Below, one piece after another: positions 45,316-54,880 of a stretch of 64,000 nucleotides of DNA. Position numbers and translations under genes: made by a program. Origin of the DNA: CBDCBA01 sp965214125 (GTDB lineage Bacteria; Planctomycetota; Phycisphaerae; Tepidisphaerales; Tepidisphaeraceae); assembly GCA_965214125.1 (NCBI GenBank), contig CBDCBA010000024.1, forward strand, positions 124,001 through 188,000, read 5' to 3'. How positions within the stretch are numbered: position 1 is the first letter of the stretch; each line of letters starts with the position of its first letter. The notes below the pieces were generated by a model, which saw only the letters and a list, made by a program, of their open reading frames with translations, did not search any database and was not told the origin of the DNA.

Positions 45316-45774
45316 GTTGTCGGTCCCTCTCAAAGCTCCCTGGTTCTCACTCGGACTCCCGGCAACTTGTGCCGACGGCCAGTCTGGCGTGACGCGGCGA
45401 ACACTTCAAGGCGACGGGCGTGGATGCAACACCGCCGCGGCCTTTCGATCGGCCGCTGGCCGCCCGATCGCCTCGTGTTATGAGCGCTGACGCGGTTGTG
45501 CGGGACCGGGTCACGCCGCTGGGCGTGCTCGCGACGTGAAACGTTGCGGGTGGCGCTGCGGGCAACGCTGCGGGTGGCGCTGCGGGTGGCGACGAAGGAA
45601 GGTGACGCTGGGGGTGCGGGTCAGCTAAGGTTGGGGCTCCACCGCGTTTCTATCTCATCGGGCGCGGGCGCCGGCCGACCACCACCGGCCGCGGACCTTG
45701 GTCCCGCCCGCGCCGCACATCACGACCCCTTGCAGCGGCAGCCGACCGTCCGGCGGCCGCGGGACGCTTGCCGT
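45316..45774. other. 459-bp intergenic region with no gene
   Basis: This divergent gap between the LEPR-x-LL gene and gltB holds a four-unit 12-bp repeat (45546-45593) and is otherwise unremarkable. A longer reading frame into gltB crosses it but its codon quality is poor and it lacks a credible start. Both genes must have promoters here, but none is clear. Confidence 0.6.
45546..45593. repeat. Four 12-bp tandem units upstream of gltB
   Basis: Four tandem units of the form GCGGGTGGCGCT, the second with CAA in place of TGG and the last ending AC, lie 182 bp before the gltB ATG. They may be a regulatory array or slippage product. Confidence 0.75.
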
Positions 45775-48700
45775 ATGTCCACACTCGACTCGCCCGCCCA
45801 CCCCACCCGACCCGCCGGCCCCGGCCTGTACGACGCGCGCTTCGAGCACGACAACTGCGGCTTCGGGTTCATCGCCCACCTGAAGGGGCGGCCCGACCAC
45901 CTGATCGTCGAGCGCGCCCGCGAGATGCTCACGAACATGGAGCACCGCGGCGGGTGCGGCTGCGACCCCGACGCCGGCGACGGCGCGGGCGTGCTCGTCG
46001 GCACGCCCGACCCGTTCCTGCGGCGCGTGGCGCGCGAGGCGAAGATCGATTTGCCGCCGCCGGGCGAGTACGCGACGGGCATGATGTTCCTGCCGAACGA
46101 TCTGGTCCTGCGCCGCAAGGCCGAGCGTATGTTCGAGCGCGTGCTGGCGGATTACGACATGGAGGTCATCGGCTGGCGCGACGTGCCGACCGACAACAGC
46201 GTGCTGGGCGAGGCGAGCCGGGCGGTCGAGCCGAAGGTGCGCCAGGCGTTCGTCGGGATGAAGCGGCACTTCTTCGACCGCAGCGACTTCAACCGCCGCC
46301 TCTACCTGGTGCGCCAGCGCGTCGAGAACACCATCGAGTTCGCTGACGAGCGCGACTGGCCCGAGGACGTAAAAGAGCAGTTCTACATCTGCACACTCAG
46401 CACGAACCGCCTCGTCTACAAGGGCATGCTGACCGCCCCACAACTCGGCACGTATTACCCGGATTTGTGCGAGCCCGACTTCAGCTCCCACTTCGCGATC
46501 GTCCACAGTCGCTTCAGCACGAACACCTTCCCGAGCTGGCGGCTGGCACACCCGTACCGGTACCTGGCGCACAACGGCGAGATCAACACGATCCGCGGCA
46601 ACCGCAACTGGATGAAGGCCCGATACGACTCGCTGCGCAGCGAACGCTTCGGCACCGAGTTGAGCAAGCTCTTCCCGATTCTGTCGCACAGCACCAGCGA
46701 TTCGGCCACGCTCGACAACGCGCTGCAGTTCCTGACCGTCAACGGGCGCAGCCTGACCCACGCGATGCTGATGCTCATTCCCGAGGCGTGGCAGAACAAC
46801 CCGCGCCTCGACCCGGACCTGCGCGCCTTCTACGAATACCACGCCTGCCTGATGGAGCCCTGGGACGGCCCGGCGGGCGTGGCGTTCACGAACGGGCAGC
46901 AGATCGGGGCCGTCCTCGACCGCAATGGGCTGCGGCCGGCGCGGTACTACGTGACGCACGACGATCTACTCATCATGGGCAGCGAGGCGGGCTGCATCGA
47001 GCTGCCGCCCGAGCAGATCAAGCAGAAGTGGCGGCTCCAGCCGGGGAAGATGCTGCTGGCCGACTTCGAGCAGGGCCGGATCATCGACGACAAGGAGGTC
47101 AAGGACGAGCTCGTCGACGCCCGGCCGTGGGGCCGGTGGCTGCGCGAGAACGTGGTGGAGCTCGACGGCCTGCCGGATGAGTCCGACGAAGCCACGGTCG
47201 CGAGCACGGACCTACTGGTCGAGCAGCGGGCGTTTGGCTACACGAACGAAGACCTGCGATTGCTGCTCTACCCGATGGCCGCCACCGGGGCCGAGGCGGT
47301 GGGCAGCATGGGCGCCGACACGCCGCTGGCCTGCCTGAGCGACCGGCCGCAGCCGCTGTTCAACTACTTCAAGCAGCTCTTCGCCCAAGTCACCAATCCG
47401 CCGCTGGACGCGATCCGCGAGGAGATGGTCACGAGCCTGGTCACGTACCTCGGGCACGAGCTCAACCTGCTCGACGAGACGCCGGCCCACGCGCGGATGC
47501 TCAAGCTCAACGGCCCGGTGATCACGAGCGAGCAGCTCGCGAGGATTCGCCGGCTTGGCGGACGCGAGGTGGACTTCAAGCTCGCGACGATCGGCTGCCT
47601 GTTCGACGCCGAGGCGCCCGAGCCCGCCGAAGCGTTGCGGGTGGCGCTCGACCGCGTGATGCACGAGGCCAGCGAGGCCGTCCACGGCGGCGCGAGCATC
47701 GTCGTGTTAAGCGATCGCGGCGCGTCGCGCGGCTTCGCGCCGATCCCTTCGCTGCTCTACGCGGCGGGCGTGCATCACCACCTGATCCGCGAGGGGACGC
47801 GCAACAGTTGCGGGCTGGTGGTCGAGACGGGCGAGGCACGCGAGGCGCACCACTTCGCCTGCCTGCTCGGCTACGGGGCGGGGGCAATCAACCCGTACCT
47901 CGCCCTCGACACGGTTGCCGACCTCCACGCCGACACGCTCTTTCCCGACGACATGACGCTCTCCCAGGCGCAGGCGGGCTACGTGAAGGCGGCGCACAAG
48001 GCGATTCTGAAGGTCGCGAGCAAGATGGGCATCAGCACTGTGCAGAGCTATCGCGGCGCCCAAATCTTCGAGTGTCTGGGCATTGGGCAGGACGTGATCG
48101 ATCGCTACTTTGTCGACACGCCCAGCCGCATCGGCGGGATCGGGCTCGCCGAGATCGCTGAAGAAGCGCTGATGAACCACCGCCGCGCCTACCCGCGCGT
48201 GCAGGCGGAGAAGAGCCAGGTTCTCGACGCCGGCGGCTTCTACCAGTGGCGGCGCGACGGCGAGCGCCACCAGTGGAACCCGCGCACGGTTGCCAAGCTC
48301 CAGCACGCCGTGCGCGTCGACAGCCGCGAGAGCTTCCGCGAGTACACCCGGCTCATCGATGAAGACGCCCGCGCCAAGAGCACGCTGCGCGGCCTCATGC
48401 GCTTCGAGAGCCCGCTGCCGCCGGTCCCCTTGGACGAGGTCGAGCCGGCGAAGGAGATTGTCAAGCGCTTCGCCACGGGCGCGATGAGCTTCGGCTCGAT
48501 TAGCAAGGAGGCCCACGAAACGCTCGCCGAGGCGATGAACCAGATCGGTGGCCGCAGCAACTCCGGCGAGGGGGGCGAGGACCCGGAGCGTTACGTCTCC
48601 CTGATGGTCAACGGCGAGTCGCGCAAGAACCCGCGGCGCAGCGCGATCAAGCAGGTCGCCAGTGGCCGGTTCGGCGTGACGACGGATTACCTCGTCAATG

Positions 48701-50388
48701 CCGAGCAGTTGCAGATCAAGGTCGCCCAGGGCGCCAAGCCCGGCGAGGGCGGGGCGCTGAGCGGGCAGAAGGTCGACGAGTACATCGCGAAGGTGCGCCA
48801 CAGCACGCCGGGCGTGGGCCTCATCAGCCCGCCGCCGCACCACGACATCTACTCGATCGAGGATCTGGCGCAGCTCATCCACGACCTGAAGAACGTCAAC
48901 CCGCAAGGCGACGTGAGCGTGAAGCTCGTGAGCGAGGTCGGTGTCGGTACCGTCGCGGCGGGCGTCGCCAAGGCCAAGGCGGACCACATCGTGATCGCCG
49001 GCTTCGACGGCGGCACGGGCAACGCGGCGCTCAGCTCCATCAAGCACTGCGGCCTGCCGTGGGAGCTGGGTCTGGCTGAAACGCAGCAAACCCTCCTGAA
49101 AAACGGCCTGCGCGGCCAGGTGCGGCTTCAGGCCGACGGCGGCATGAAAACCGGCCGCGACGTCATCGTCGCCGCCCTGTTGGGCGCCGAGGAGATCGGC
49201 TTCAGCACCGCGCCGCTCATCGCCGTCGGCTGCATTATGATGCGTGTCTGCCACCTCAACACCTGCCCGGTCGGCATCGCCACACAGGACCCGGAGCTGC
49301 GCAAGAAGTTCGTCGGCACGCCCGACAACGTCGTCAACTTCATGTTCATGCTCGCCGAGGAGGTGCGTGAGCACATGGCCTCGCTGGGCCTGCGCAGCTT
49401 CGACGAAATGGTCGGCCGCAGCGATCTGCTGCGCTTCGCCGACCTGTCGAACCACCCCAAGCAACGCCACCTCGATCTCTCGCCAATCCTCCACCGCGTT
49501 GAGCCGCAGGAGCACGACACCACGCGCAAGTCGCGCCAGCAGGACCACGAACTCGACAAGGCTCTCGACGTGCGCTTGATCGAACTCGCGCAAAAAGCGA
49601 TCGACGGCGACGGGCGCGTGGAGGCGGAAGTGCCCGTGCGCAACATCAACCGCACGTGCGGCACAATGCTCAGCGGCACGGTCGTCCGCCGGCACGGCGA
49701 GGCGGGGCTGCCTGAGGATTCGATCCACTTCAAGTTCGCCGGCAGCGCGGGGCAGAGCTTTGGCGCGTTCCTCGCGCGCGGCATCACGCTGGAGCTTGAA
49801 GGCGATGCGAACGACTACGTCGGCAAGGGCCTGTCGGGCGGGCGCGTGATCGTCTACCCGCCGAAAACCGCCACGTTCGCAGCCGAGGCGAACATCATCG
49901 CCGGCAACGTGATCGGCTACGGCGCGATCAAGGGCGACATGTTTTTGCGCGGCATCGTCGGCGAGCGCTTCTGCGTGCGCAACAGCGGCGCCGAGGCCGT
50001 CGTCGAAGGGTGCGGCGACCACGGCTGCGAGTACATGACCGGCGGCCGCGTGCTGATCCTGGGGCCGACCGGGCGCAACTTCGCCGCCGGCATGAGCGGC
50101 GGCGTCGCCTACGTCTACGACCCCGACGGCACCTTCGCCGACCGCTGCAACCCAGGCATGGTCGAGCTGGGCCCGATCGACCTCGACGACGACCTCGACA
50201 CCGTTCGCCGGTTGATGACCGCGCACGCGACGCACACCGGCAGCCGCGTGGCGAGCGGCATGCTCGAACACTTCGGCAGCGCGATCAAGTTCTTCACCCG
50301 CGTGATGCCCACCGACTACCGCCGCGTGATGGAACACCGCCGCGCCATCGCCCGCCGGGCCGAGGATCTGGCGGAGTCGCGGGCGTGA
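45775..50388 (+). CDS. gltB: Glutamate synthase large subunit
   Basis: From ATG 45775 the product is 1537 residues. A 27-residue propeptide precedes C28 (DNCGFGF), the N-terminal amidotransferase nucleophile freed by processing. The FMN-binding and (3Fe-4S) ligands follow; GCIMMRVCHLNTCPVG (near residue 1150) supplies the cluster cysteines, and the C-terminal GXGXG barrel has TGGRVLILGPTGRNFAAG. The enzyme converts glutamine and 2-oxoglutarate to two glutamates. No gltD is adjacent, so the NADPH or ferredoxin partner must be elsewhere. Confidence 0.95.
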   Translation: MSTLDSPAHPTRPAGPGLYDARFEHDNCGFGFIAHLKGRPDHLIVERAREMLTNMEHRGGCGCDPDAGDGAGVLVGTPDPFLRRVAREAKIDLPPPGEYATGMMFLPNDLVLRRKAERMFERVLADYDMEVIGWRDVPTDNSVLGEASRAVEPKVRQAFVGMKRHFFDRSDFNRRLYLVRQRVENTIEFADERDWPEDVKEQFYICTLSTNRLVYKGMLTAPQLGTYYPDLCEPDFSSHFAIVHSRFSTNTFPSWRLAHPYRYLAHNGEINTIRGNRNWMKARYDSLRSERFGTELSKLFPILSHSTSDSATLDNALQFLTVNGRSLTHAMLMLIPEAWQNNPRLDPDLRAFYEYHACLMEPWDGPAGVAFTNGQQIGAVLDRNGLRPARYYVTHDDLLIMGSEAGCIELPPEQIKQKWRLQPGKMLLADFEQGRIIDDKEVKDELVDARPWGRWLRENVVELDGLPDESDEATVASTDLLVEQRAFGYTNEDLRLLLYPMAATGAEAVGSMGADTPLACLSDRPQPLFNYFKQLFAQVTNPPLDAIREEMVTSLVTYLGHELNLLDETPAHARMLKLNGPVITSEQLARIRRLGGREVDFKLATIGCLFDAEAPEPAEALRVALDRVMHEASEAVHGGASIVVLSDRGASRGFAPIPSLLYAAGVHHHLIREGTRNSCGLVVETGEAREAHHFACLLGYGAGAINPYLALDTVADLHADTLFPDDMTLSQAQAGYVKAAHKAILKVASKMGISTVQSYRGAQIFECLGIGQDVIDRYFVDTPSRIGGIGLAEIAEEALMNHRRAYPRVQAEKSQVLDAGGFYQWRRDGERHQWNPRTVAKLQHAVRVDSRESFREYTRLIDEDARAKSTLRGLMRFESPLPPVPLDEVEPAKEIVKRFATGAMSFGSISKEAHETLAEAMNQIGGRSNSGEGGEDPERYVSLMVNGESRKNPRRSAIKQVASGRFGVTTDYLVNAEQLQIKVAQGAKPGEGGALSGQKVDEYIAKVRHSTPGVGLISPPPHHDIYSIEDLAQLIHDLKNVNPQGDVSVKLVSEVGVGTVAAGVAKAKADHIVIAGFDGGTGNAALSSIKHCGLPWELGLAETQQTLLKNGLRGQVRLQADGGMKTGRDVIVAALLGAEEIGFSTAPLIAVGCIMMRVCHLNTCPVGIATQDPELRKKFVGTPDNVVNFMFMLAEEVREHMASLGLRSFDEMVGRSDLLRFADLSNHPKQRHLDLSPILHRVEPQEHDTTRKSRQQDHELDKALDVRLIELAQKAIDGDGRVEAEVPVRNINRTCGTMLSGTVVRRHGEAGLPEDSIHFKFAGSAGQSFGAFLARGITLELEGDANDYVGKGLSGGRVIVYPPKTATFAAEANIIAGNVIGYGAIKGDMFLRGIVGERFCVRNSGAEAVVEGCGDHGCEYMTGGRVLILGPTGRNFAAGMSGGVAYVYDPDGTFADRCNPGMVELGPIDLDDDLDTVRRLMTAHATHTGSRVASGMLEHFGSAIKFFTRVMPTDYRRVMEHRRAIARRAEDLAESRA

Positions 50389-50421
50389 TCTGTTGACCCA
50401 GAGGCAACATGGAGGTACGTT

Positions 50422-50661
50422 ATGAGCCGGTTTGATCCTGTTCGCGAGGATGCGTTGGAGATGTACGCCGCTGGGCGGACCTTACTGGCTGCTTGGGGCC
50501 CGTTAACAGAGCCGAACAAGTTGCTTTGGGTCGTCGAAGATCTCAACGAAGCGCTTCTCGACCTGAAGCTCGCCGTGCTCAACGACGACGGGGAGGGCAT
50601 GGAGGTGAGCATTGAGGAAGTCGGCACGCTCATTGAGGAACTCCGCGGCTTCAGGCAGTAA
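50422..50661 (+). CDS. Small hypothetical protein before XRE regulator
   Basis: The 79-residue product starts MSRFDPVREDALEMYAAGR. It is helical and acidic (LLWVVEDLNEALLDLKLAV, EEVGTLIEELRGF). It is not recognised. It begins 33 bp after gltB and precedes the XRE gene by 26 bp, suggesting a pair. An antitoxin-like or partner role is a guess. Confidence 0.5.
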   Translation: MSRFDPVREDALEMYAAGRTLLAAWGPLTEPNKLLWVVEDLNEALLDLKLAVLNDDGEGMEVSIEEVGTLIEELRGFRQ

Positions 50662-50687
50662 AACATCAATCCTTTATTCGGGTCATC

Positions 50688-51056
50688 ATGCTGGAACGAA
50701 CTGATAAGCACCTCCGGAGCCATACGGCCGCCACGGTGATTGGCTATCTCATTCGCGAGCGAGGCTTGACAGCATCCCAGATCGCGGACGTTCTCGGCGT
50801 GCATCGTTCGTTTGTGAGTCGGTGCAAGGCGGGTGAGCGAGAGCTTGCAACAGGCAACCTGCGCGCTCTGGCGGACCACATGGGCATGTCGATAGGTGCG
50901 CTGCTCCTCGCGGCCCACCCGCCGCGGCTCGATCATCCCGATCCCGCCGTGCGGCGGCTTGAACGGGCGGCGGTCGACGCGCTCGAAAAGCTGTCGGCCC
51001 TGTCGGAGAAGATCCGCCAACGCCGCCTGGGCGGCGACGCCGCGGACGCGGCATGA
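50688..51056 (+). CDS. XRE-family helix-turn-helix regulator
   Basis: The 122-residue product has a Cro/C1-type helix-turn-helix (TVIGYLIRERGLTASQI, then ADVLGVHRSFVSRCKAGER) in residues 15-60. The C-terminal part is helical with RLERAAVDALEKLSALSEKIR. It is a DNA-binding regulator; the target is unknown but probably its own locus. It sits between the small acidic gene and the DUF1963 gene. Confidence 0.78.
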   Translation: MLERTDKHLRSHTAATVIGYLIRERGLTASQIADVLGVHRSFVSRCKAGERELATGNLRALADHMGMSIGALLLAAHPPRLDHPDPAVRRLERAAVDALEKLSALSEKIRQRRLGGDAADAA

Positions 51057-51081
51057 ACGCCGCAAGTGGTAGGCTGGCGGC

Positions 51082-51876
51082 GTGCGCATCCTCACCGATC
51101 CCGACGAGGCCCGCCGCGCCTTCGAGCCGTGGCGGAAGCGACACGCCCGGCCGGCGTGGCGGCCGATCACCCAGCCGGGCGAGGGCCTCGTTGCCGGCAG
51201 CCGTTTCGGCGGTCGCCCGGCACTCTTGCCCGACGAGCCGTGGCCGACGTGCGGCCACTGCCGCCGTCCGCAGACGCTCTTGCTCCAACTCGACCTCGAC
51301 GCTCTCCCGCCCGACGCCGGCGATTTCGGCGGCGGGCTGTTACAGTTCTTCTACTGCACGACGTGCGACGACGGCAGCGTCGCGACGTGGGAGCCGTTCA
51401 GCGACGCCCACCTGTTCCGCATCCTGCGCGAACGGGCCAGCCTCCAGATCGCAGAGTCTGGTCGCGAATTCGGCGTGTTGCCGGCCTCGCAAATCGCCGG
51501 TTGGGAGCGGTTCGACGATCTGCCCGGTTGGGACGACGCGAAATCGCTCGAACTGAACTACGATATCGGCGGCAGGCGCACGGAACCAAGCCGCGTCGTT
51601 TGGGACGCGGGTGAAGTTGCGTATGAGCGACTCGATTACAAGTTTACCGACGTGACCGGCGAGCCCGCGACGCGCGAGAAGCTCGGCGGCTGGCCGTTTT
51701 GGGTGCAGGCGCCGGAGTGGGTCGCGTGCCCAACCTGCGGCACGCGGATGCGCCTCGTGATGCAGATCGACAGTTTTGGCGTACTCGACTACGGCTTCGG
51801 CGACGCGGGCTGCGGCCACGTCATGCAGTGCCCGAACCATCCCGATGTCCTCAGCTTCGCTTGGGCCTGCTGCTGA
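51082..51876 (+). CDS. DUF1963 (YwqG-like) protein
   Basis: The GTG at 51082 gives 264 residues. The family pattern is clear: SRFGGRPALLPDEPWP, then CxxC-type zinc sites (CGHCRRP, CTTC, CPTC) and the closing segment KLGGWPFWVQAP and QIDSFG. DUF1963 proteins have no settled function. The product has extra cysteines compared with the usual YwqG. It follows the XRE gene by 25 bp and overlaps the convergent pseudouridine-synthase gene by 26 bp. Confidence 0.8.
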   Translation: MRILTDPDEARRAFEPWRKRHARPAWRPITQPGEGLVAGSRFGGRPALLPDEPWPTCGHCRRPQTLLLQLDLDALPPDAGDFGGGLLQFFYCTTCDDGSVATWEPFSDAHLFRILRERASLQIAESGREFGVLPASQIAGWERFDDLPGWDDAKSLELNYDIGGRRTEPSRVVWDAGEVAYERLDYKFTDVTGEPATREKLGGWPFWVQAPEWVACPTCGTRMRLVMQIDSFGVLDYGFGDAGCGHVMQCPNHPDVLSFAWACC

Positions 51877-52828
51877 CCCTCCGCAGCCACCGCTCCATGT
51901 CCGCCGGCCAATCGGTGGTAAAGCTCAACTCGCGCCCCGTCATCGGATGCGCAAGCCGCAGCGTCGCCGCGTGCAGAGCCTGGCGGGGCGGCGGGCGATC
52001 GTCGCGCCGGCCGTACGTCTTGTCGCCGCAGACGGGGTGGCCGATCTCGGCGAGGTGGATGCGAATCTGGTGCGTGCGGCCGGTCTCCAGCCGGCACTCG
52101 ACCTCGGATAGATCGCCAAGCGGCCGCATCGGGCGGACGTGCGTAATCGCGTGCTGCGTCGGCTGGCCGGGCGGGGCGTCGGCGTTCACCGACCCGCGTC
52201 GGCCGTCGCCACGGTCGCGGACCAGATCGCTGCGGATCGCCCGCTTTTCCGGCTGGCCGTGGACGATCGCGCGGTAGTGCCGCTCAATGTCGTGGGCCTG
52301 GAACATGCGGATAAGCTCGCGTTCGGCCTCCTCACTACGGGCGAAGAGCATCAAACCGCTTGTGTCGCGGTCGAGGCGGTGGACGGAGTAAACCAGCCGC
52401 TGCGCCTTTTCGAAGCGCTTGTGCGGCGGCTGCTTGGCCTTGAGGCGGCGCGCCAGCAGCTCGTCAAGCGTCGGCTGGCGTTCGCGGCGCTTCTGGCTCA
52501 TCCCCGCCTCGCGCGGCTCGCGCACGCTGACGAGGCCGGCGGGTTTGTCCACGATCAGGAGGTGGCGGTCCTGAAAGACGACCTCGAGATCTTCGGCCTC
52601 GGGCGGCTTGTCCATCGACTCCGCGTGGACGTTCACCACGTCACCTCTTTTCAGCCGGCGGGCCGAGTCGAGGCAGAGGTTGCCGTGGACCGCCACGAGT
52701 CGCGACAGGATGCGGCGTTCGGCCTCGCTCCAACTGATCTTCAGCCCGCGGCGCACGATCTCGCCGAGCGTCTTGCCCGCCAGGTCGGCCGTCACGTGGA
52801 GGGTTTGTCGGTCGTCGCGAGCGGGCAT
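51851..52828 (-). CDS. RluD-type pseudouridine synthase
   Basis: The ATG at 52828 gives 325 residues starting MPARDDRQTLHV. An S4 RNA-binding domain occupies residues 10-75 (LGEIVRRGLKISWSEAERR). The catalytic aspartate is in HRLDRDTSG, and RTHQIRIHLAEIGHPV is the second conserved block. RluC/RluD enzymes make pseudouridine in 23S rRNA. The C-terminal region is longer than usual. Its target site is not predicted. Confidence 0.9.
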   Translation of the reverse strand: MPARDDRQTLHVTADLAGKTLGEIVRRGLKISWSEAERRILSRLVAVHGNLCLDSARRLKRGDVVNVHAESMDKPPEAEDLEVVFQDRHLLIVDKPAGLVSVREPREAGMSQKRRERQPTLDELLARRLKAKQPPHKRFEKAQRLVYSVHRLDRDTSGLMLFARSEEAERELIRMFQAHDIERHYRAIVHGQPEKRAIRSDLVRDRGDGRRGSVNADAPPGQPTQHAITHVRPMRPLGDLSEVECRLETGRTHQIRIHLAEIGHPVCGDKTYGRRDDRPPPRQALHAATLRLAHPMTGRELSFTTDWPADMERWLRRVSSRPKRS

Positions 52829-53023
52829 CGCCCCATTGTTGGCGGGATTGGAGCGGCCGGGGTGAACGTGCCGCAAGGCGATGCGGGCGGGAGCTTTCGC
52901 GGGTTTCATTGTTTCCGAAACAAACTGCAACAACGTCGTTTGCACCTTAGACTTCGGCCGACGTATTGGTCACGGGCGGCCCGGCCGCACCGCCGCCCGC
53001 GCCGCAACGAGCCGTCCTCCGCC

Positions 53024-54115
53024 ATGCCGTTCACCCTGTATCCGCCGACGCCGACGACCACCGCCGCTCACGGGAAGGCGTCCTCGTCGCCCGCGGCACG
53101 CCCCGCCATTCCGCCCGCCACGGCCGCGGAGCGGGTCATGGCCCCCGTGGCCCGTGAACTCCGTGAGGTCGTAGATCTCTTCGACGCCGAGCTTGTCAGT
53201 GATCTGCCGAGCGTCAACCAGCTCGTTACGCACGTCGCCCGGTTCCGCGGGAAAATGCTCCGCCCGACGCTGCTCCTGCTGACGGGCAAGGCCGTCGCGC
53301 CCGATGCATCACTCACCCACGGCCACAAGGTGCAGGCGGCGGTGATGGAGATGGTCCACATGAGCACGCTCGTCCACGACGATGTGCTCGACGACGCCGA
53401 GCTGCGCCGCAAGGGGGCGACGATCAACCACCTGCGCGGCAACGAGGCGGCCGTCTTGCTGGGCGACTACCTCATCAGCCACAGCTACCACCTGTGCAGC
53501 CGCGCCGACGCCCCGCCGCCGCTCGAGCCGCAGTGGGCTGCCCAGGTCGTCGCCCGCACGACCAACCGCTTGTGCGAGGGCGAACTGTTGCAAGTTCACA
53601 ACCGGGCGAACCTCGGGCTCGATGAGAACACCTACTACGAGATCGTCCGCCGAAAGACCGGGGCGCTCACGGGCGCGAGTTGCCTGATCGGCGCCCGCTT
53701 CGCCGGAGCGGATGAAGCGCTGGGCGACGCCCTCTACCGCTACGGCGAACTCATCGGCATGGCGTTCCAGGTGCAGGACGACGTGCTCGACCTGGCCGGC
53801 GATATCCGCGAGGTCGGAAAAACGCTCGGCGTCGATGCGGAGAAGCAGAAGCTGACGCTGCCGGTCATCCACTTCCTCAAGACGGCCCCGCGCGAGCATC
53901 GCGAGTTGCTCGTCTCGCTGCTGCGCGGCAACGATCCCGATCGATCCGAGCAGGTGCGGCAACTCATCGGCCCGAGCGACGCGATCGACCACGCCCGCAG
54001 CGAGGCCCGCCGCCTGACGACCGAGGCGGCCGCCTGCCTCGAAGGCCTTCCGCCGAGCGAGGCTAGGGCCGTGCTGCTGGCGATCTGCGACTTCGTCATC
54101 GGCCGGGCCGCGTGA
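53024..54115 (+). CDS. Polyprenyl synthetase (octaprenyl/heptaprenyl type)
   Basis: The ATG at 53024 gives 363 residues, with about 40 extra N-terminal residues. The first aspartate-rich motif is VHDDVLDDA and the second QVQDDVLDLAGD. The enzyme condenses isopentenyl diphosphate onto an allylic primer to make the side chain of quinones. The gene starts 195 bp after, and divergent from, the pseudouridine-synthase gene, and it is convergent with the SRAP gene. Confidence 0.93.
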   Translation: MPFTLYPPTPTTTAAHGKASSSPAARPAIPPATAAERVMAPVARELREVVDLFDAELVSDLPSVNQLVTHVARFRGKMLRPTLLLLTGKAVAPDASLTHGHKVQAAVMEMVHMSTLVHDDVLDDAELRRKGATINHLRGNEAAVLLGDYLISHSYHLCSRADAPPPLEPQWAAQVVARTTNRLCEGELLQVHNRANLGLDENTYYEIVRRKTGALTGASCLIGARFAGADEALGDALYRYGELIGMAFQVQDDVLDLAGDIREVGKTLGVDAEKQKLTLPVIHFLKTAPREHRELLVSLLRGNDPDRSEQVRQLIGPSDAIDHARSEARRLTTEAAACLEGLPPSEARAVLLAICDFVIGRAA

Positions 54116-54125
54116 AGAGCCGGCG

Positions 54126-54848
54126 TTACCCGAAGAGCCCGATCTGCTGCCCCGGCATTGGCGGCGGCGGGCCCTCGCCCAGCGGTGGGCCGATCGGCTC
54201 GCCCACCTCGGGCCCTTCGTTGCCCGGCTTGTTCACCAGCGTGCTGACCGGCACCGCCCGCATCTCATCGGCGGCGTAGGGGCGCAGCAGGCCCGCCAAC
54301 CGCTCGGGCGGTGTGCGGCGGTCAATCCACTCGGCCCAATGCTCCGCGGGAAGCATCACCGCCATCCGGTGGTGAAGCTGGGCCGTCAGGGCGTTGGTTT
54401 CGCACGTCAGAATGGCAAAGGTGCCGTTGCGCTCGGCGATGCCGGCAAAGGCGAACGGCTCGCCGCTGGTCAGCTCGATCTTGTACGGCTGCTTAGCGCC
54501 GCCGCCTTCGCGCGACTGCCACTCGTAGAAGCCGTCGGCGGGCACGAGGCAGCGCCCGTGGCGGAACGCTTGCTTGAAGCTCGCCTTCGTCGCAACCGTT
54601 TCGGCCCGAGCGTTGATAAAGCCGTTGTACCCCTGCTCCGCCTCCGCCCACGGCGGGACAAGGCCCCACCGCAGCGGTTGCAGGCGGCCGTCGAGGTAGA
54701 CGAGAACGTCCTGCTGGGGCGCGATGATGTATCGCTCGTATCCCTCCACCTCTGCCGACGGAAGGGAGGCCTCGATTGCCACGCCGAGCCGGTGGCGGGC
54801 GATCTCGGTCCAACGGTGCAGTTGGCGAAGCTGGTAGCGGCCGCACAT
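54126..54848 (-). CDS. SRAP domain protein (YedK/HMCES-type)
   Basis: The 240-residue product starts MCGRYQLRQL, and C2 would be the catalytic cysteine after methionine removal. INARAETV, DGFYEWQ and LHHRMAVML supply the other conserved residues. The family shields abasic sites in single-stranded DNA by forming a covalent thiazolidine crosslink. The C-terminal 20 residues are rich in proline and glycine. It is divergent from the GH113-like gene. Confidence 0.93.
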   Translation of the reverse strand: MCGRYQLRQLHRWTEIARHRLGVAIEASLPSAEVEGYERYIIAPQQDVLVYLDGRLQPLRWGLVPPWAEAEQGYNGFINARAETVATKASFKQAFRHGRCLVPADGFYEWQSREGGGAKQPYKIELTSGEPFAFAGIAERNGTFAILTCETNALTAQLHHRMAVMLPAEHWAEWIDRRTPPERLAGLLRPYAADEMRAVPVSTLVNKPGNEGPEVGEPIGPPLGEGPPPPMPGQQIGLFG

Positions 54849-54880
54849 CGGGACATTCTAGAGCGTCCCTACCGTGGTTC

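Noticed and set aside
45496..45774. Upstream extension of gltB by 93 codons
   Set aside because: It has no Shine-Dalgarno and would place the catalytic cysteine far from the N-terminus; the ATG at 45775 gives a normal propeptide.
47707..50337. An 876-codon open frame antisense to gltB
   Set aside because: It lies entirely within a conserved gene in the opposite frame, with no family resemblance or ribosome-binding site.
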